DNA from: Alphaproteobacteria bacterium
GTDB taxonomy: Bacteria > Pseudomonadota > Alphaproteobacteria > ATCC43930 > CGMCC-115725
Direction: 5' to 3'
DNA length: 9,402 nt
Assembly: GCA_030039775.1 (NCBI GenBank)
Contig: JASHUX010000240.1
Coordinates: forward strand, 1-9,402
Positions 1 through 7,013 of the stretch are shown in pieces. The notes under the pieces are model-generated. The model was not told where the DNA came from and made no database searches. It saw nothing but the letters and a program-made list of their open reading frames with translations. Made by a program: the position numbers and the translations under genes. Position 1 is the stretch's first letter; the number at the start of each line of letters is the position of its first letter.

Positions 1-105
1 TTTTGATTCGTGACGTGACGTGCCGGCTTTTCGGCTATCATGGCTTGCTCGGCATTCACGGGGAATTCAGCCTCGACCACATGTTCGGCTTCTGACGGCA
101 CTCAA
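1..105. other. Leader region upstream of trxB
   Basis: No gene is visible here. TATCAT at 36-41 could be a -10 element but lacks a properly spaced -35; GTGAC is repeated in tandem at 10-19. A promoter for trxB-lysR is expected in or just left of this stretch but cannot be placed. Confidence 0.3.
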
Positions 106-1086
106 ATGTCCACGCAATCGCAAACCCACCGCACGCGGCTCTTGATCATCGGCTCCGGCCCGGCCGGTTATACGGCCGCGATCTACGCCGCCCGCGCCAA
201 TCTGGCGCCGCTGCTCGTGTCCGGCCTGACCCCGGGCGGGCAGCTCACCATCACCACCGAGGTCGAGAACTATCCGGGCTTCGGCAAAGGCATTATGGGA
301 CCCGAGCTGATGGAGGCGATGCGGGAGCAGTCGCTTCATGTCGGCGCACGGCTGATCAACGACACCATCACGGCGATCGACCTGAAGCGGCGGCCATTCG
401 TCGCCCGCGGCGATTCGGGCGATTTCTACGAAGGCGACGCGCTCGCGATCTGCACCGGCGCCGAGGCGCGGTGGCTCGGCGTGCCCGGCGAGGACGTCTA
501 TCGCGGCTTCGGCGTTTCGGCATGCGCCACGTGCGACGGATTTTTCTTCCGCGGCAAGGAGGTGGTGGTGGTCGGCGGCGGTAATACGGCGGCTGAAGAA
601 GCGCTGTATCTCACGCACCACGCCACCCGCGTCACGCTGATCCATCGCCGCGACGAGCTGCGCGCCGACAAGACGATGCAGGCCCGCATTTTCGCCAACC
701 CCAAGATCCGCCCGATCTGGAACAGCGTGGTCGAGGAGGTTCTGGGCGAGCCAAGCCAGCCGAAAGTGACCGGCATTCGCATCCGTAACGTGTTGACCGG
801 CGCGATCAACGAAATCGCGTGCGACGGGTTCTTTGTCGCGATCGGTCACGATCCGTCGACCGCCTTGTTCCATGGCCAGCTTGAGCTCGACCGCGACGGC
901 TATATCGTTACCGCCCCCGACTCGACGGCGACGGCGATCCCAGGCGTGTTCGCGGCCGGCGACGTCAAGGACAAGGTGTTCCGCCAAGCGGTGACGGCGG
1001 CAGGCATGGGTTGCATGGCGGCCCTCGAAGCCGAGCGGTTTCTGGCGGAGGAAGACGCCGCGACGACCCTCAAGGCGGCGGAATAG
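106..1086 (+). CDS. trxB: Thioredoxin reductase (NADPH), TrxB
   Basis: Cytoplasmic FAD enzyme that passes electrons from NADPH to thioredoxin. The 326-residue product shows the whole family layout: FAD-binding GSGPAG at residues 16-21, the redox-active disulfide CATC at 140-143 inside SACATCDGFFFRG, the NADPH-binding GGGNTAAEE at 157-165 followed by HRRDELRA at 180-187, and the second FAD motif FAAGDV at 282-287. Length is normal for low-molecular-weight TrxB (about 310-330). An in-frame ATG at position 40 would add 22 Ser/Thr-rich residues unlike any family N-terminus. I prefer ATG 106 because it places the first beta strand (RLLIIGSG) about ten residues in, as usual; no strong ribosome binding site precedes either. 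A LysR regulator follows after 6 bases, probably in the same transcript. All catalytic residues are present. Confidence 0.96.
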   Translation: MSTQSQTHRTRLLIIGSGPAGYTAAIYAARANLAPLLVSGLTPGGQLTITTEVENYPGFGKGIMGPELMEAMREQSLHVGARLINDTITAIDLKRRPFVARGDSGDFYEGDALAICTGAEARWLGVPGEDVYRGFGVSACATCDGFFFRGKEVVVVGGGNTAAEEALYLTHHATRVTLIHRRDELRADKTMQARIFANPKIRPIWNSVVEEVLGEPSQPKVTGIRIRNVLTGAINEIACDGFFVAIGHDPSTALFHGQLELDRDGYIVTAPDSTATAIPGVFAAGDVKDKVFRQAVTAAGMGCMAALEAERFLAEEDAATTLKAAE

Positions 1087-1092
1087 CGCGCG

Positions 1093-1992
1093 ATGGCGAT
1101 GGACTGGGACAAGCTGCGCGTCTTTCACGCCGTCGCCGAGGCCGGTAGCTTCACGCATGCCGGGGAAGCGCTGAACCTGAGCCAGTCGGCGGTGAGCCGC
1201 CAGATCAGCGCGCTCGAGGAAAGTCTATCGGTGCCGCTGTTCCACCGCCATGCGCGCGGCCTGATCCTGACCGAGCAAGGCGACCTGCTGTATCGCACGG
1301 CGCGCGAAGTGTTCGGCAAGCTGGCGATGACGGAATCGATGCTGACCGAGAGCAAGGATCGCCCGCGCGGTCCGCTCAAGGTCACGACGACCGTGTCCTT
1401 CGGCTCGGCTTGGCTCACGCCGCGCATCCGCGAATTCCTCGATCTCTATCCCGAAATTCAGCTGACGGTCGTGGTCGACGATAGCGAGCTCGATCTGTCG
1501 ATGCGCGAAGCCGACGTGGCGATCCGCATGACGCCGCCGCGCCAGCCCGATCTGGTGCAGCGCCATCTCATGTCGGTGCGGTACCACATCTACGCCTCGC
1601 CGGAATATTTGAAGAAACACGGGACGCCGAAAAAGATCGACGACTTGAACCGGCACCGCATCATCGTCTACGGCGAAGACGGACGCCCGCCGGTGCGCAA
1701 CATCAATTGGCTGATCGAAGCCGGCCTCAAGCCGGGTCAGGAGCGACGGCCGATCCTGTCCATCAACAACGCCCACGCCATTTTGCGCGCCGTCCAAAGC
1801 GGCGTCGGGATCGGGGCCGTACCCGATTTCATGGCCGCCGATGCCGACGGTCTGAGCCGCATCCTGCCCGAGGTCAGCGGGCCCGAAGGCGAGGCCTATT
1901 TCGTCTATCCCGAGGAGCTGCGCTCGTCGAAGCGGATCGCTGTCTTCCGCGAATTCCTGCTGCGAAAAGTTGCCGACGGCAAAGCGGGTTAA
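1093..1992 (+). CDS. LysR-type transcriptional regulator, LsrB/VtlR-like
   Basis: A 299-residue LysR regulator. The N-terminal winged helix-turn-helix lies at about residues 4-63 (FHAVAEAGSFTHAGEALNLS, then QSAVSRQISALEE and PLFHRHARGLILTEQG), followed by a linker helix and a substrate-binding domain from about residue 93. The start lies 6 bases after the trxB stop, with no clear binding site of its own, which suggests cotranscription and coupled translation. Gene order and N-terminus match the LsrB (Sinorhizobium, Agrobacterium) and VtlR (Brucella) group as I remember it. That group acts in oxidative-stress, envelope and small-RNA control, so orthology is plausible but inferred. Oddity: the protein contains no cysteine at all, whereas S. 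meliloti LsrB is reported to sense redox state through cysteines. ATG 1099 is an alternative start two codons later. Confidence 0.93.
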   Translation: MAMDWDKLRVFHAVAEAGSFTHAGEALNLSQSAVSRQISALEESLSVPLFHRHARGLILTEQGDLLYRTAREVFGKLAMTESMLTESKDRPRGPLKVTTTVSFGSAWLTPRIREFLDLYPEIQLTVVVDDSELDLSMREADVAIRMTPPRQPDLVQRHLMSVRYHIYASPEYLKKHGTPKKIDDLNRHRIIVYGEDGRPPVRNINWLIEAGLKPGQERRPILSINNAHAILRAVQSGVGIGAVPDFMAADADGLSRILPEVSGPEGEAYFVYPEELRSSKRIAVFREFLLRKVADGKAG

Positions 1993-2016
1993 TTTTATTC
2001 GTAAGCCTCGGTCAAG

Positions 2017-2352
2017 CTACCGGACGATGCGCCAACTGCCGTCGGGTTGCGGGCAGGCCAAGCCGCGCGCCATACGCGTCTGGCCGTCGACGATCACCGC
2101 CGATTCGAGTTCACGGCAACCGCCGAGCGGCTCCGGCATCGCCTGCGATGCGGCTGCGGTTGGCGGCGGCGGTGGAACGGCGTAGGTCGGCGGCGGATAG
2201 GCATAGGCGGGCGGCGCGTAAGCGTCGTAGGGCCCCCACCAAGGGCCGAAATCCAAACCGATCATGCCGTTTCGCGCGTAAGCACCGACACTGCCGCATA
2301 CCATCGCGACCGCAGCAACCGCCCCTAACAGCGGGACGCGAGCACCGTGCAC
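2017..2352 (-). CDS. Small secreted protein with RT0821/17-kDa-antigen-like C-terminus
   Basis: Product of 111 residues. I chose GTG at 2352 because GGAGG lies 6 bases upstream and the protein then opens with a clean signal peptide ending at about AYA (residue 26). The ATG at 2376 would add eight polar residues and has no binding site. After the signal comes a short segment rich in Gly, Trp, Tyr and Pro (about residues 27-67), then a C-terminal module with two cysteines (GCRELESAVIVDGQ and GLACPQPDGSW). That module resembles the tail of RT0821/Lpp0805-type surface proteins (consensus like CREY...I.GG...AYG.AC..PDG.W). Function is unknown; location is probably periplasmic or outer-membrane. 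It lies 57 bases downstream of the glycine-zipper lipoprotein gene on the same strand and ends 24 bases from the convergent LysR stop. Confidence 0.8.
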   Translation of the reverse strand: MHGARVPLLGAVAAVAMVCGSVGAYARNGMIGLDFGPWWGPYDAYAPPAYAYPPPTYAVPPPPPTAAASQAMPEPLGGCRELESAVIVDGQTRMARGLACPQPDGSWRIVR

Positions 2353-2358
2353 CTCACG

Positions 2359-2363
2359 CCTCC
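2359..2363 (-). promoter_or_regulatory. Ribosome binding site deciding a GTG start
   Basis: On the minus strand GGAGG lies six bases before GTG 2352. This supports the GTG start of the RT0821-like protein over the upstream ATG at 2376, which has no purine-rich element in front of it. Confidence 0.65.
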
Positions 2364-2409
2364 GGCACGCCGACATCGGCGTCAGCTAATCACATCGGCG
2401 GCGGAAAAC

Positions 2410-2652
2410 CTACTCCCATACCGGCTTACCGAGATCGACCTGCGACGGCGTGGTCGCGACGCCGACCGCGCCGCCCGCCGCTGCACCGGCCGCAGCGCCG
2501 ATGAGCGGAGCGCCGAAGAACGCGCCGATAGCAGCGCCGCTCGCCGCACCGATGCCGGCGCCGGTGATCGCCCGGTCGCCTGGATTGGCGCCGCACGCCG
2601 CCAGCAAGAGGGTCGCGCCCATCAGCGCCACCAAGGCCATGCGCGGAATCAT
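2410..2652 (-). CDS. Small glycine-zipper lipoprotein
   Basis: An 80-residue predicted lipoprotein. The signal peptide MIPRMALVALMGATLLLAAC ends in a lipobox LAAC with the lipidated cysteine at residue 20; the following Gly favours outer-membrane sorting. Residues about 31-71 are a run of small residues with GxxxG-type spacing (GAGIGAASGAAIGAFFG, then GAAAGAAAGG), the glycine-zipper pattern of 17-kDa antigen and related envelope lipoproteins, thought to pack or insert into membranes. The C-terminus is short (SQVDLGKPVWE), with none of the C-terminal domain found in full-length RT0821-type proteins. I chose ATG 2652 because GGAGGGA sits just ahead of it; the TTG at 2667 would place that site inside the coding region. 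Probably cotranscribed with the secreted-protein gene that follows. Function unknown. Confidence 0.85.
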   Translation of the reverse strand: MIPRMALVALMGATLLLAACGANPGDRAITGAGIGAASGAAIGAFFGAPLIGAAAGAAAGGAVGVATTPSQVDLGKPVWE

Positions 2653-2656
2653 GATG

Positions 2657-2663
2657 TCCCTCC
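2657..2663 (-). promoter_or_regulatory. Ribosome binding site of the lipoprotein gene
   Basis: GGAGGGA on the minus strand ends four bases before ATG 2652 (GGAGG to ATG is 6 bases). It is the best Shine-Dalgarno match near this gene and rules out the in-frame TTG at 2667 as the start. Confidence 0.75.
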
Positions 2664-2741
2664 GCAATAACTGGAAAGGACGCTCAGGATACCGAAAAAA
2701 TTCTTTTTGTTCCAGTATCTTATGACGTAATTCTACGCCAC

Positions 2742-2765
2742 AAAATTGCCATTATTCGCTAATGG
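2742..2765 (-). terminator. Candidate rho-independent terminator after the GMC gene
   Basis: Read on the minus strand, CCATTA-GCGAA-TAATGG forms a perfect 6-bp stem with a 5-base loop, followed by CAATTTT. It sits about 30 bases downstream of the GMC oxidoreductase stop, where the long operon should end. The stem is short and half A/T and the T run is only four, so it may be weak. It could instead be part of the leader of the lipoprotein gene, which is read in the same direction. Confidence 0.35.
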
Positions 2766-2797
2766 TCTGGAATCGAGGCCATTCTAGGCAAATAGCC

Positions 2798-4405
2798 TCA
2801 TGATCGTGCGTCCGCAAGAATCAGGTCGGCCCCTTTTTCCCCGATCATAATGGTCGGCGCGTTGGTGTTGCCGGCGGAGACGGTCGGCATGATCGACGCG
2901 TCGATGACGCGCAGGCCAGCGACCCCGTGGACGCGCAACCGGTCGTCGACCACCGCCATCGGGTCGTTGCCCATCTTGCACGAGCCCGCCCAGTGATGCT
3001 GCGACTGCGCCGTTTTACGCACGTGCTGGAGAATGTCGTCTTCGGTGACGCAGCCGGGACCGGGCAGCCGCTCCTTGACGATGCGCGACTTCATCGGCTC
3101 GGTAGCGAAGATTTGGCGCATCAGCGCGAAGCCCTTCACCGCCGCGATACGGTCGGGAATCGCTTCGAGATAATTCGGCACGATCTTGGCCGGCGCGCGC
3201 GGATCGGGCGAACGGAGGCCGATATAGCCGCGCGAATGCGGGCGGATCGGGCTGCACGAGGCCGAGACCGACGGCGTGCTGCCGATCACCAGCGTGCCCG
3301 ACGGGCTGAACTCCCAGCTCACGGGGCGAAAAAAGATCTGCATGTCGGGCCGGTCGGCGCCGGGCAAAATCTTGACCCAGGCGCAGACCTGGGACGAACC
3401 GAGCGTCAGCACGCCGCCGCGCGTCAGCAGGTAATGCGCGCCGTGAAACATCCGTCGGAGCCCGTGCAGCTCGCCGTTGATCGAGCTGTCCGGTGTCGAG
3501 TCCGCCGTGTAGTGAATGTAGAGGTGATCCTGCAGGTTGCGGCCAACGCCGGGCAGGTCGTGGACCGGCTTGATTCCGTTCGCCAGCAATTCCGCGCCGG
3601 GCCCGACGCCGGACAGCAGCAGGAGTTTCGGCGAATCGATCGCGCCGGCGCACAGGATGACATCGCGCGACGCGGTTTCAACGTGGGTTTCGCCGTGGCG
3701 GCTGTATTCGACCCCGGTCGCGCGCTTGCCGTCGAACACGATGCGATGAACCAGCGCCTCAGTCGCGATCATGAGGTTCGGCCGCCGCGCGGCGGTGCCG
3801 AGGAACGCCGCGGCGGTGCTGTGGCGTTTGCCGCCGCGGATGGTGAATTGCAGGAAGCCGATGCCCTCCTGCGCGGCGCCGTTGTAGTCGGGATTGCGCG
3901 GCAGCCCCAAGCGCACGCCCGCTTCGACGAAATCGCGCGATGCCGGATGACGCAGCGGATCGGTGACATGCAACACGCCGCCGGTGGCGTGATACTCGCC
4001 GTCAGCCCTGCCGCCATCGGCAATGCGATGCTGCGACTTCTTGAAATACGGCAAGACGTCGTCCCAGCCCCACCCGCGATTGCCCATCTGGCGCCAGCCG
4101 TCGTAATCGGCGGGGTGGCCGCGCACATAGGCCATGCCGTTGATCAGGCTGGAGCCGCCCAAGCCCTTGCCGCGCGGCACGTAAATGGTGCGATTACCGA
4201 GATAAGGCTCGGGCTCGCTGTTGTAGGCCCAGTTGAATTTGTTGTTGGGTGCAATCAGCTTGCCGACGCCCGACGGCATGCTGACCCAGAGGCTGTTTGG
4301 CTTGCCGCCGGCCTCAAGCAGCAGCACACGCGCCGAGCGGTCCTCGCTCAAGCGGCTCGCGACAACGCAGCCCGCCGACCCCGCGCCGATGACGAATGTA
4401 GTCAA
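2798..4405 (-). CDS. GMC-family FAD oxidoreductase (alcohol/choline dehydrogenase-like), start apparently frameshifted
   Basis: FAD-dependent alcohol oxidoreductase of the glucose-methanol-choline family. From TTG 4405 the product is 535 residues: ADP-binding GAGSAG (7-12) with LLLEAGG (28-34), GMC signature 1 in [15 protein letters not shown] (77-91), signature 2 in [15 protein letters not shown] (254-268), the catalytic-histidine region [11 protein letters not shown] (His 471, where the family usually has YHPxGTCxMG), and [19 protein letters not shown] (502-520) holding the conserved Asn. Substrate cannot be read from sequence. Its natural start should be ATG 4412, which overlaps the upstream gene's stop as ATGA and begins MSFDYI, the family's usual N-terminus; but one extra base near 4394 puts that start out of frame. 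Translation from TTG 4405 gives [12 protein letters not shown], which nearly restores the first strand, so the protein may still work. Otherwise this is a sequencing error or an early pseudogene. Last gene of the operon. Confidence 0.92.
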   Translation of the reverse strand: MTTFVIGAGSAGCVVASRLSEDRSARVLLLEAGGKPNSLWVSMPSGVGKLIAPNNKFNWAYNSEPEPYLGNRTIYVPRGKGLGGSSLINGMAYVRGHPADYDGWRQMGNRGWGWDDVLPYFKKSQHRIADGGRADGEYHATGGVLHVTDPLRHPASRDFVEAGVRLGLPRNPDYNGAAQEGIGFLQFTIRGGKRHSTAAAFLGTAARRPNLMIATEALVHRIVFDGKRATGVEYSRHGETHVETASRDVILCAGAIDSPKLLLLSGVGPGAELLANGIKPVHDLPGVGRNLQDHLYIHYTADSTPDSSINGELHGLRRMFHGAHYLLTRGGVLTLGSSQVCAWVKILPGADRPDMQIFFRPVSWEFSPSGTLVIGSTPSVSASCSPIRPHSRGYIGLRSPDPRAPAKIVPNYLEAIPDRIAAVKGFALMRQIFATEPMKSRIVKERLPGPGCVTEDDILQHVRKTAQSQHHWAGSCKMGNDPMAVVDDRLRVHGVAGLRVIDASIMPTVSAGNTNAPTIMIGEKGADLILADARS

Positions 4406-4412
4406 AGCTCAT
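4391..4412 (-). other. Frameshift site and ATGA overlap at the GMC gene start
   Basis: The upstream stop TGA (4411-4409) overlaps ATG 4412-4410. From that ATG the reading is M-S-F-D-Y-I and then, after one surplus C at 4394, GTC-ATC-GGC in the frame of the rest of the gene. Without that base the N-terminus would read [14 protein letters not shown], the standard GMC opening. As given, the ATG frame continues as arginine-rich nonsense (RHRRGVGG). Confidence 0.8.
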
Positions 4413-5866
4413 TTGGCTTGTTCCGGCTTTACCACGAGTACCGCGGCATCGGGACGGAGATACTCCGTGAGCGCGGCGTAGGAAATATCGACATCGAAGT
4501 CACCCGCGCCATAGCTCGCGACGGTGCCCGGACTGAAGCGGAGCGAGCCCTTATCGCCGTAGAACAGCCACGAGTCCGGCGTGGTCACCACGCGCGCGAC
4601 CGCAGCCGGTGCCGGCGGATCCACGTCGCTGTCGAATTGATGGGTCAGTTCCGCCACGCAGAAATCGGTGACAAATTTCTGCCAATCGCGATCCGCGCGA
4701 AATAGATCGGCCAGGGCGAGCGGTTTTTTCTTTGCCATGTCCCAATTGATGGTCCGCTCGTCGAGCGATTCATGACCGGCGCCGCTGAAGCTGGTCGCGA
4801 ACACTCTGAAACTGATCACCCGGCCATCGGCGCGTGCCGCCTTGTACTCGCGCCGCGCCCAGGCGGACAGGCCGGGGGGCGGATCGCTCACGGAAAAATA
4901 GGTCCGGTCGTCGACGGTCCATCGATCAAGCCCAAGCCTTTGCGCGACATAGGCGTTGAACGGTCCGGCCGATGCGCCGGCAAGCCACGGGTACACGTCC
5001 ATCTGGAACCGCGGTGGATCGGCGCGCGTCGCGAACCGCGCGCGCGGCTCCAGGTTATTCGCTCCGGCGTGCAGCACCACCAGCGACGCAATGACCGGCG
5101 CCTGATCTCGATAGGCGTCGCTGAGGCAGTCGTGCATCGTCCCGAGCGCCTCTTGATCGGTCGGCAACGCGTCGCCGGCATCGCAGCGCCGCAACGCATA
5201 GCGGTACCACGCGCGCTGAGCCGCGCTCACGGTCGCGAAACTGTCCGGCGTTTCCGATGCCTTGAGGCGCTTCAGCCCATCGCCGATGGCGCGATCCGCC
5301 CCGGCCAGGTGGACGTCGGCGCACACGATCCGCTCGACCGCGTTCGACGCGATCACGCAATCGAAGCTCGGCCCGGCGAAGCCGGGTTTGAGGTCGGACC
5401 CACCGCTGTCGGGGCGCCGCATACGATAGATGACATCGTCGACGGCGATCACGAGATCGGCACGATTGTCGGTCAGGTAATAGTCGAACTCGCTGCCGCC
5501 GCAAGTCACGACCTGGGTTTCAATGTGATTCGGCGCGAACCCCGTCGCCTTGGCCCACGCGTCGGACTTGGCTTTGTCGAGGCGGCCGTCAAACATGGTG
5601 ACCGGCGTAGCGAAGAAGAAATGGTACAGCGCCGGCTCGCAGGCGAGCGCTGCCGGTCCCCGCACCGCACCGTCATCGAATGACACCAGATACGACAGGA
5701 GCGGCGCTTCCCCGGCCTTGAGCGCGTGTGCGCCGCTCCACGGCGCCGGCGTCGCCGCGACGACATACCACAGCCCGCGATAGCTCGGATCGGGCGACGG
5801 ATCGCCTGTGGCGACGGCATACGCCGGCACGATCAGCAGAGCGAGGAGGGCAACCAGCCACCTCAT
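4409..5866 (-). CDS. Secreted LprI-like/DUF3298-like protein, paralogue B
   Basis: A 485-residue exported protein. Signal peptide at residues 1-17 (cut near AYA). A module of unknown function follows at about 28-152, starting GLWYVVAATPAPW, with Cys76 and Cys122 and ending DDVIYRMRRP. Residues about 168-255 look like a lysozyme-inhibitor LprI domain: FDC (170), RIVCADVHLAGADR (182), AAQRAWYRYALRRCDA (228) and HDCLSDAY (247), four cysteines likely paired. Residues about 275-475 resemble DUF3298, with SFSGAGHES, TINWDMAKKKPLALADLF (372-389) and a final SYAALTEYL. The family link suggests lysozyme or peptidoglycan-related binding in the periplasm, which is inference. It is a paralogue of the product of 7014-8468, with the six main cysteines aligned; an extra Cys403 is unique here. 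The start is 13 bases after the LLM stop with no strong binding site; the stop overlaps the GMC ATG. Confidence 0.9.
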   Translation of the reverse strand: MRWLVALLALLIVPAYAVATGDPSPDPSYRGLWYVVAATPAPWSGAHALKAGEAPLLSYLVSFDDGAVRGPAALACEPALYHFFFATPVTMFDGRLDKAKSDAWAKATGFAPNHIETQVVTCGGSEFDYYLTDNRADLVIAVDDVIYRMRRPDSGGSDLKPGFAGPSFDCVIASNAVERIVCADVHLAGADRAIGDGLKRLKASETPDSFATVSAAQRAWYRYALRRCDAGDALPTDQEALGTMHDCLSDAYRDQAPVIASLVVLHAGANNLEPRARFATRADPPRFQMDVYPWLAGASAGPFNAYVAQRLGLDRWTVDDRTYFSVSDPPPGLSAWARREYKAARADGRVISFRVFATSFSGAGHESLDERTINWDMAKKKPLALADLFRADRDWQKFVTDFCVAELTHQFDSDVDPPAPAAVARVVTTPDSWLFYGDKGSLRFSPGTVASYGAGDFDVDISYAALTEYLRPDAAVLVVKPEQAK

Positions 5867-5879
5867 TCGGACACTTGGA

Positions 5880-6998
5880 TCAGGCCGCCGGCCGGAACGG
5901 CTTGCGCAGGCTCGCCTGCTCCATCAGCGGCAGCACGTCGCGCGCCCATTCGCGCATTTCCTGGTGATAATTGACCCAGGACAGGACGACGCCGTCGAGG
6001 CCGGTGCGCGACAATTCGAGGAGCTGATCGACCACCTGCTCTGGCGTGCCGATCACCGGCAACCCACCCCAGCCAGCGACGAAGCGGTATTTCACGCGCT
6101 GCAATTGCGCCGGCGTCAGATACTCCGACGCCTTGAGGCCGAGCTCACGCGTCAGATTCTCCACTGCCTCCCAATCGCCCTTTTCGTAAATGTAATAGTT
6201 GGCGTAGTCCTGCGCCTCTTTCTCGGTCGGGCGGCATACCACCCAGACGCCGGTCCAGACTTGGAGCGCGCGGTTGAAATCCTCGCGCGCGACGCGGCGC
6301 AGATTGTCGACTTGCGCCTTGTTGGCGTCGAACGCACCCTCGAAGAACACGGTGAAGGCGATGTCCGCATACTTGGCGGCAAAGCGCGCGCCGACCGGCG
6401 ACGCGCCGGCATTCATGATCGGCGGATAGGGCTTTTGGATCGGCTTCGGCTCGCCGAACCCTTTCGGCACTTTGTAAAACTTGCCCTCGAAGTTGAATTC
6501 ACCCTCCGTCCAGAGCCGGCGGACGATCTCAAGCCATTCGGCCGCCATCTCGTAGCGCCGGTCGTGCTCCGTGACCGAAGCGCCGAACATCTCGAGGTCC
6601 GGCGTCGACCAGCCGCACACCACGTTGAGCGCGAAGCGACCGTTGGAGGCGTGGTCGGCGGTGACGCATTGCTTCGCCGCCGCTACGGGATGCATGGTCG
6701 GCACGTGCGTGGTTGAAAAGATGGTGGAGCTCTTCGAGATCGCGCCCATCGCCGCCGCCCAGCTCAGCGATTCATAGGTGGCGCCATTGAAATCGGTGAC
6801 ACCGCCGAAGCCCTTCCAGCGCGCGACCGGCACCAATGCCTCAAGGCCCATTCGGTCCGCCTGCTCGACGATGTCGCGACTGTTCGCCCAATTAAGTTCG
6901 AAATGGCCCTCCGCCGTGGTCGCAGCACAGCCGTGGCTGACATTCGGCCCGAACACGCCGAGCTTCATCTTGTTGTCGTTGAACAGCGCGTTGGCCAT
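5880..6998 (-). CDS. LLM-class flavin-dependent monooxygenase (RutA/SfnG-like)
   Basis: A 372-residue luciferase-like TIM-barrel enzyme, expected to use FMNH2 and O2 on a small organic substrate. Motifs: MKLGVFGPN (first strand, 11-19), the RutA/SfnG-like stretch LVPVARWKGFGGVTDF (55-70), SNGRFALNVVCGW (118-130), RRYEMAAEWLEIVRRLW (147-163), FEGKFYKVPKG (170-180), SPVGARFAAKYADIAFT (200-216) and GTPEQVVDQL (317-326) in the C-terminal third. It looks closest to the pyrimidine monooxygenase, dimethylsulfone monooxygenase and alkanesulfonate monooxygenase branch; the substrate cannot be told. ATG 6998 is chosen over Met11 because a strong GGGGAGGGA lies directly upstream. No flavin reductase partner is in the window. 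The gene sits between two paralogous secreted-protein genes, with gaps of 15 and 13 bases, so it is probably cotranscribed with them, although it lacks a signal peptide. Confidence 0.94.
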   Translation of the reverse strand: MANALFNDNKMKLGVFGPNVSHGCAATTAEGHFELNWANSRDIVEQADRMGLEALVPVARWKGFGGVTDFNGATYESLSWAAAMGAISKSSTIFSTTHVPTMHPVAAAKQCVTADHASNGRFALNVVCGWSTPDLEMFGASVTEHDRRYEMAAEWLEIVRRLWTEGEFNFEGKFYKVPKGFGEPKPIQKPYPPIMNAGASPVGARFAAKYADIAFTVFFEGAFDANKAQVDNLRRVAREDFNRALQVWTGVWVVCRPTEKEAQDYANYYIYEKGDWEAVENLTRELGLKASEYLTPAQLQRVKYRFVAGWGGLPVIGTPEQVVDQLLELSRTGLDGVVLSWVNYHQEMREWARDVLPLMEQASLRKPFRPAA

Positions 6999-7003
6999 TG
7001 CCG

Positions 7004-7012
7004 TCCCTCCCC
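7004..7012 (-). promoter_or_regulatory. Strong ribosome binding site of the LLM monooxygenase
   Basis: GGGGAGGGA on the minus strand lies five bases before ATG 6998 and directly after the TAA stop of the upstream gene. It is the strongest Shine-Dalgarno in the long operon and suggests the monooxygenase is translated independently, in contrast to the neighbours that rely on overlapping ATGA junctions. Confidence 0.75.
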
Positions 7013-7013
7013 T

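Larger units (their letters stand above)
2653..2797. other. AT-rich intergenic region between the GMC and lipoprotein genes
   Basis: This 145-base gap is visibly more AT-rich than the genes around it. It contains the hairpin at 2742-2765, a small AGGC/GCCT inverted repeat at 2786-2798 touching the GMC stop codon, a near-palindrome TTATGACGTAA around 2720-2730, and long A/T tracts (2695-2708) flanked by GATAC/GTATC at 2688-2692 and 2715-2719. On the minus strand TAGAAT and TAAGAT could serve as -10 elements for the lipoprotein gene, but neither has a convincing -35 partner, so no promoter is called. Confidence 0.6.

Noticed and set aside
13..41. Sigma-70 promoter for trxB using TATCAT at 36-41
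   Set aside because: The candidate -35 sequences (GTGACG) are spaced 15 or 20 bases away and match poorly, so the call is not supported.
40..105. Upstream ATG of trxB adding 22 residues
   Set aside because: The extra residues are Ser/Thr-rich, do not resemble any TrxB N-terminus, and would push the FAD motif too far inward.
470..471. Loss of the catalytic histidine in the GMC enzyme (protein residues 470-471; [10 protein letters not shown] instead of the usual YHPxGTCxMG)
   Set aside because: The histidine itself is kept (His 471); only the neighbouring Pro is replaced by Trp, which is substrate-pocket variation rather than inactivation.
67..1158. Minus-strand open frame of 363 codons opposite trxB
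   Set aside because: Antisense to a gene with complete TrxB motifs; composition is Arg/His/Gly-rich with no recognisable domain.
2653..2667. TTG start for the lipoprotein gene
   Set aside because: The only good ribosome binding site lies inside this extension and directs initiation to ATG 2652.
2786..2798. AGGC/GCCT hairpin at the GMC stop codon as a terminator
   Set aside because: The stem is only four base pairs and no T run follows it; the hairpin at 2749-2765 is a better candidate.
2927..4705. Long plus-strand open frame of 592 codons opposite the GMC gene
   Set aside because: It lies antisense to a gene with clear GMC motifs, its translation is rich in Arg/Ala/Asp/His repeats without any family motif, and it runs across two real minus-strand genes. 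Typical GC-rich antisense artefact.
4772..5683. Plus-strand open frame of 303 codons opposite the second LprI-like gene
   Set aside because: Shadow of a real signal-peptide protein supported by a close paralogue; no motif of its own.
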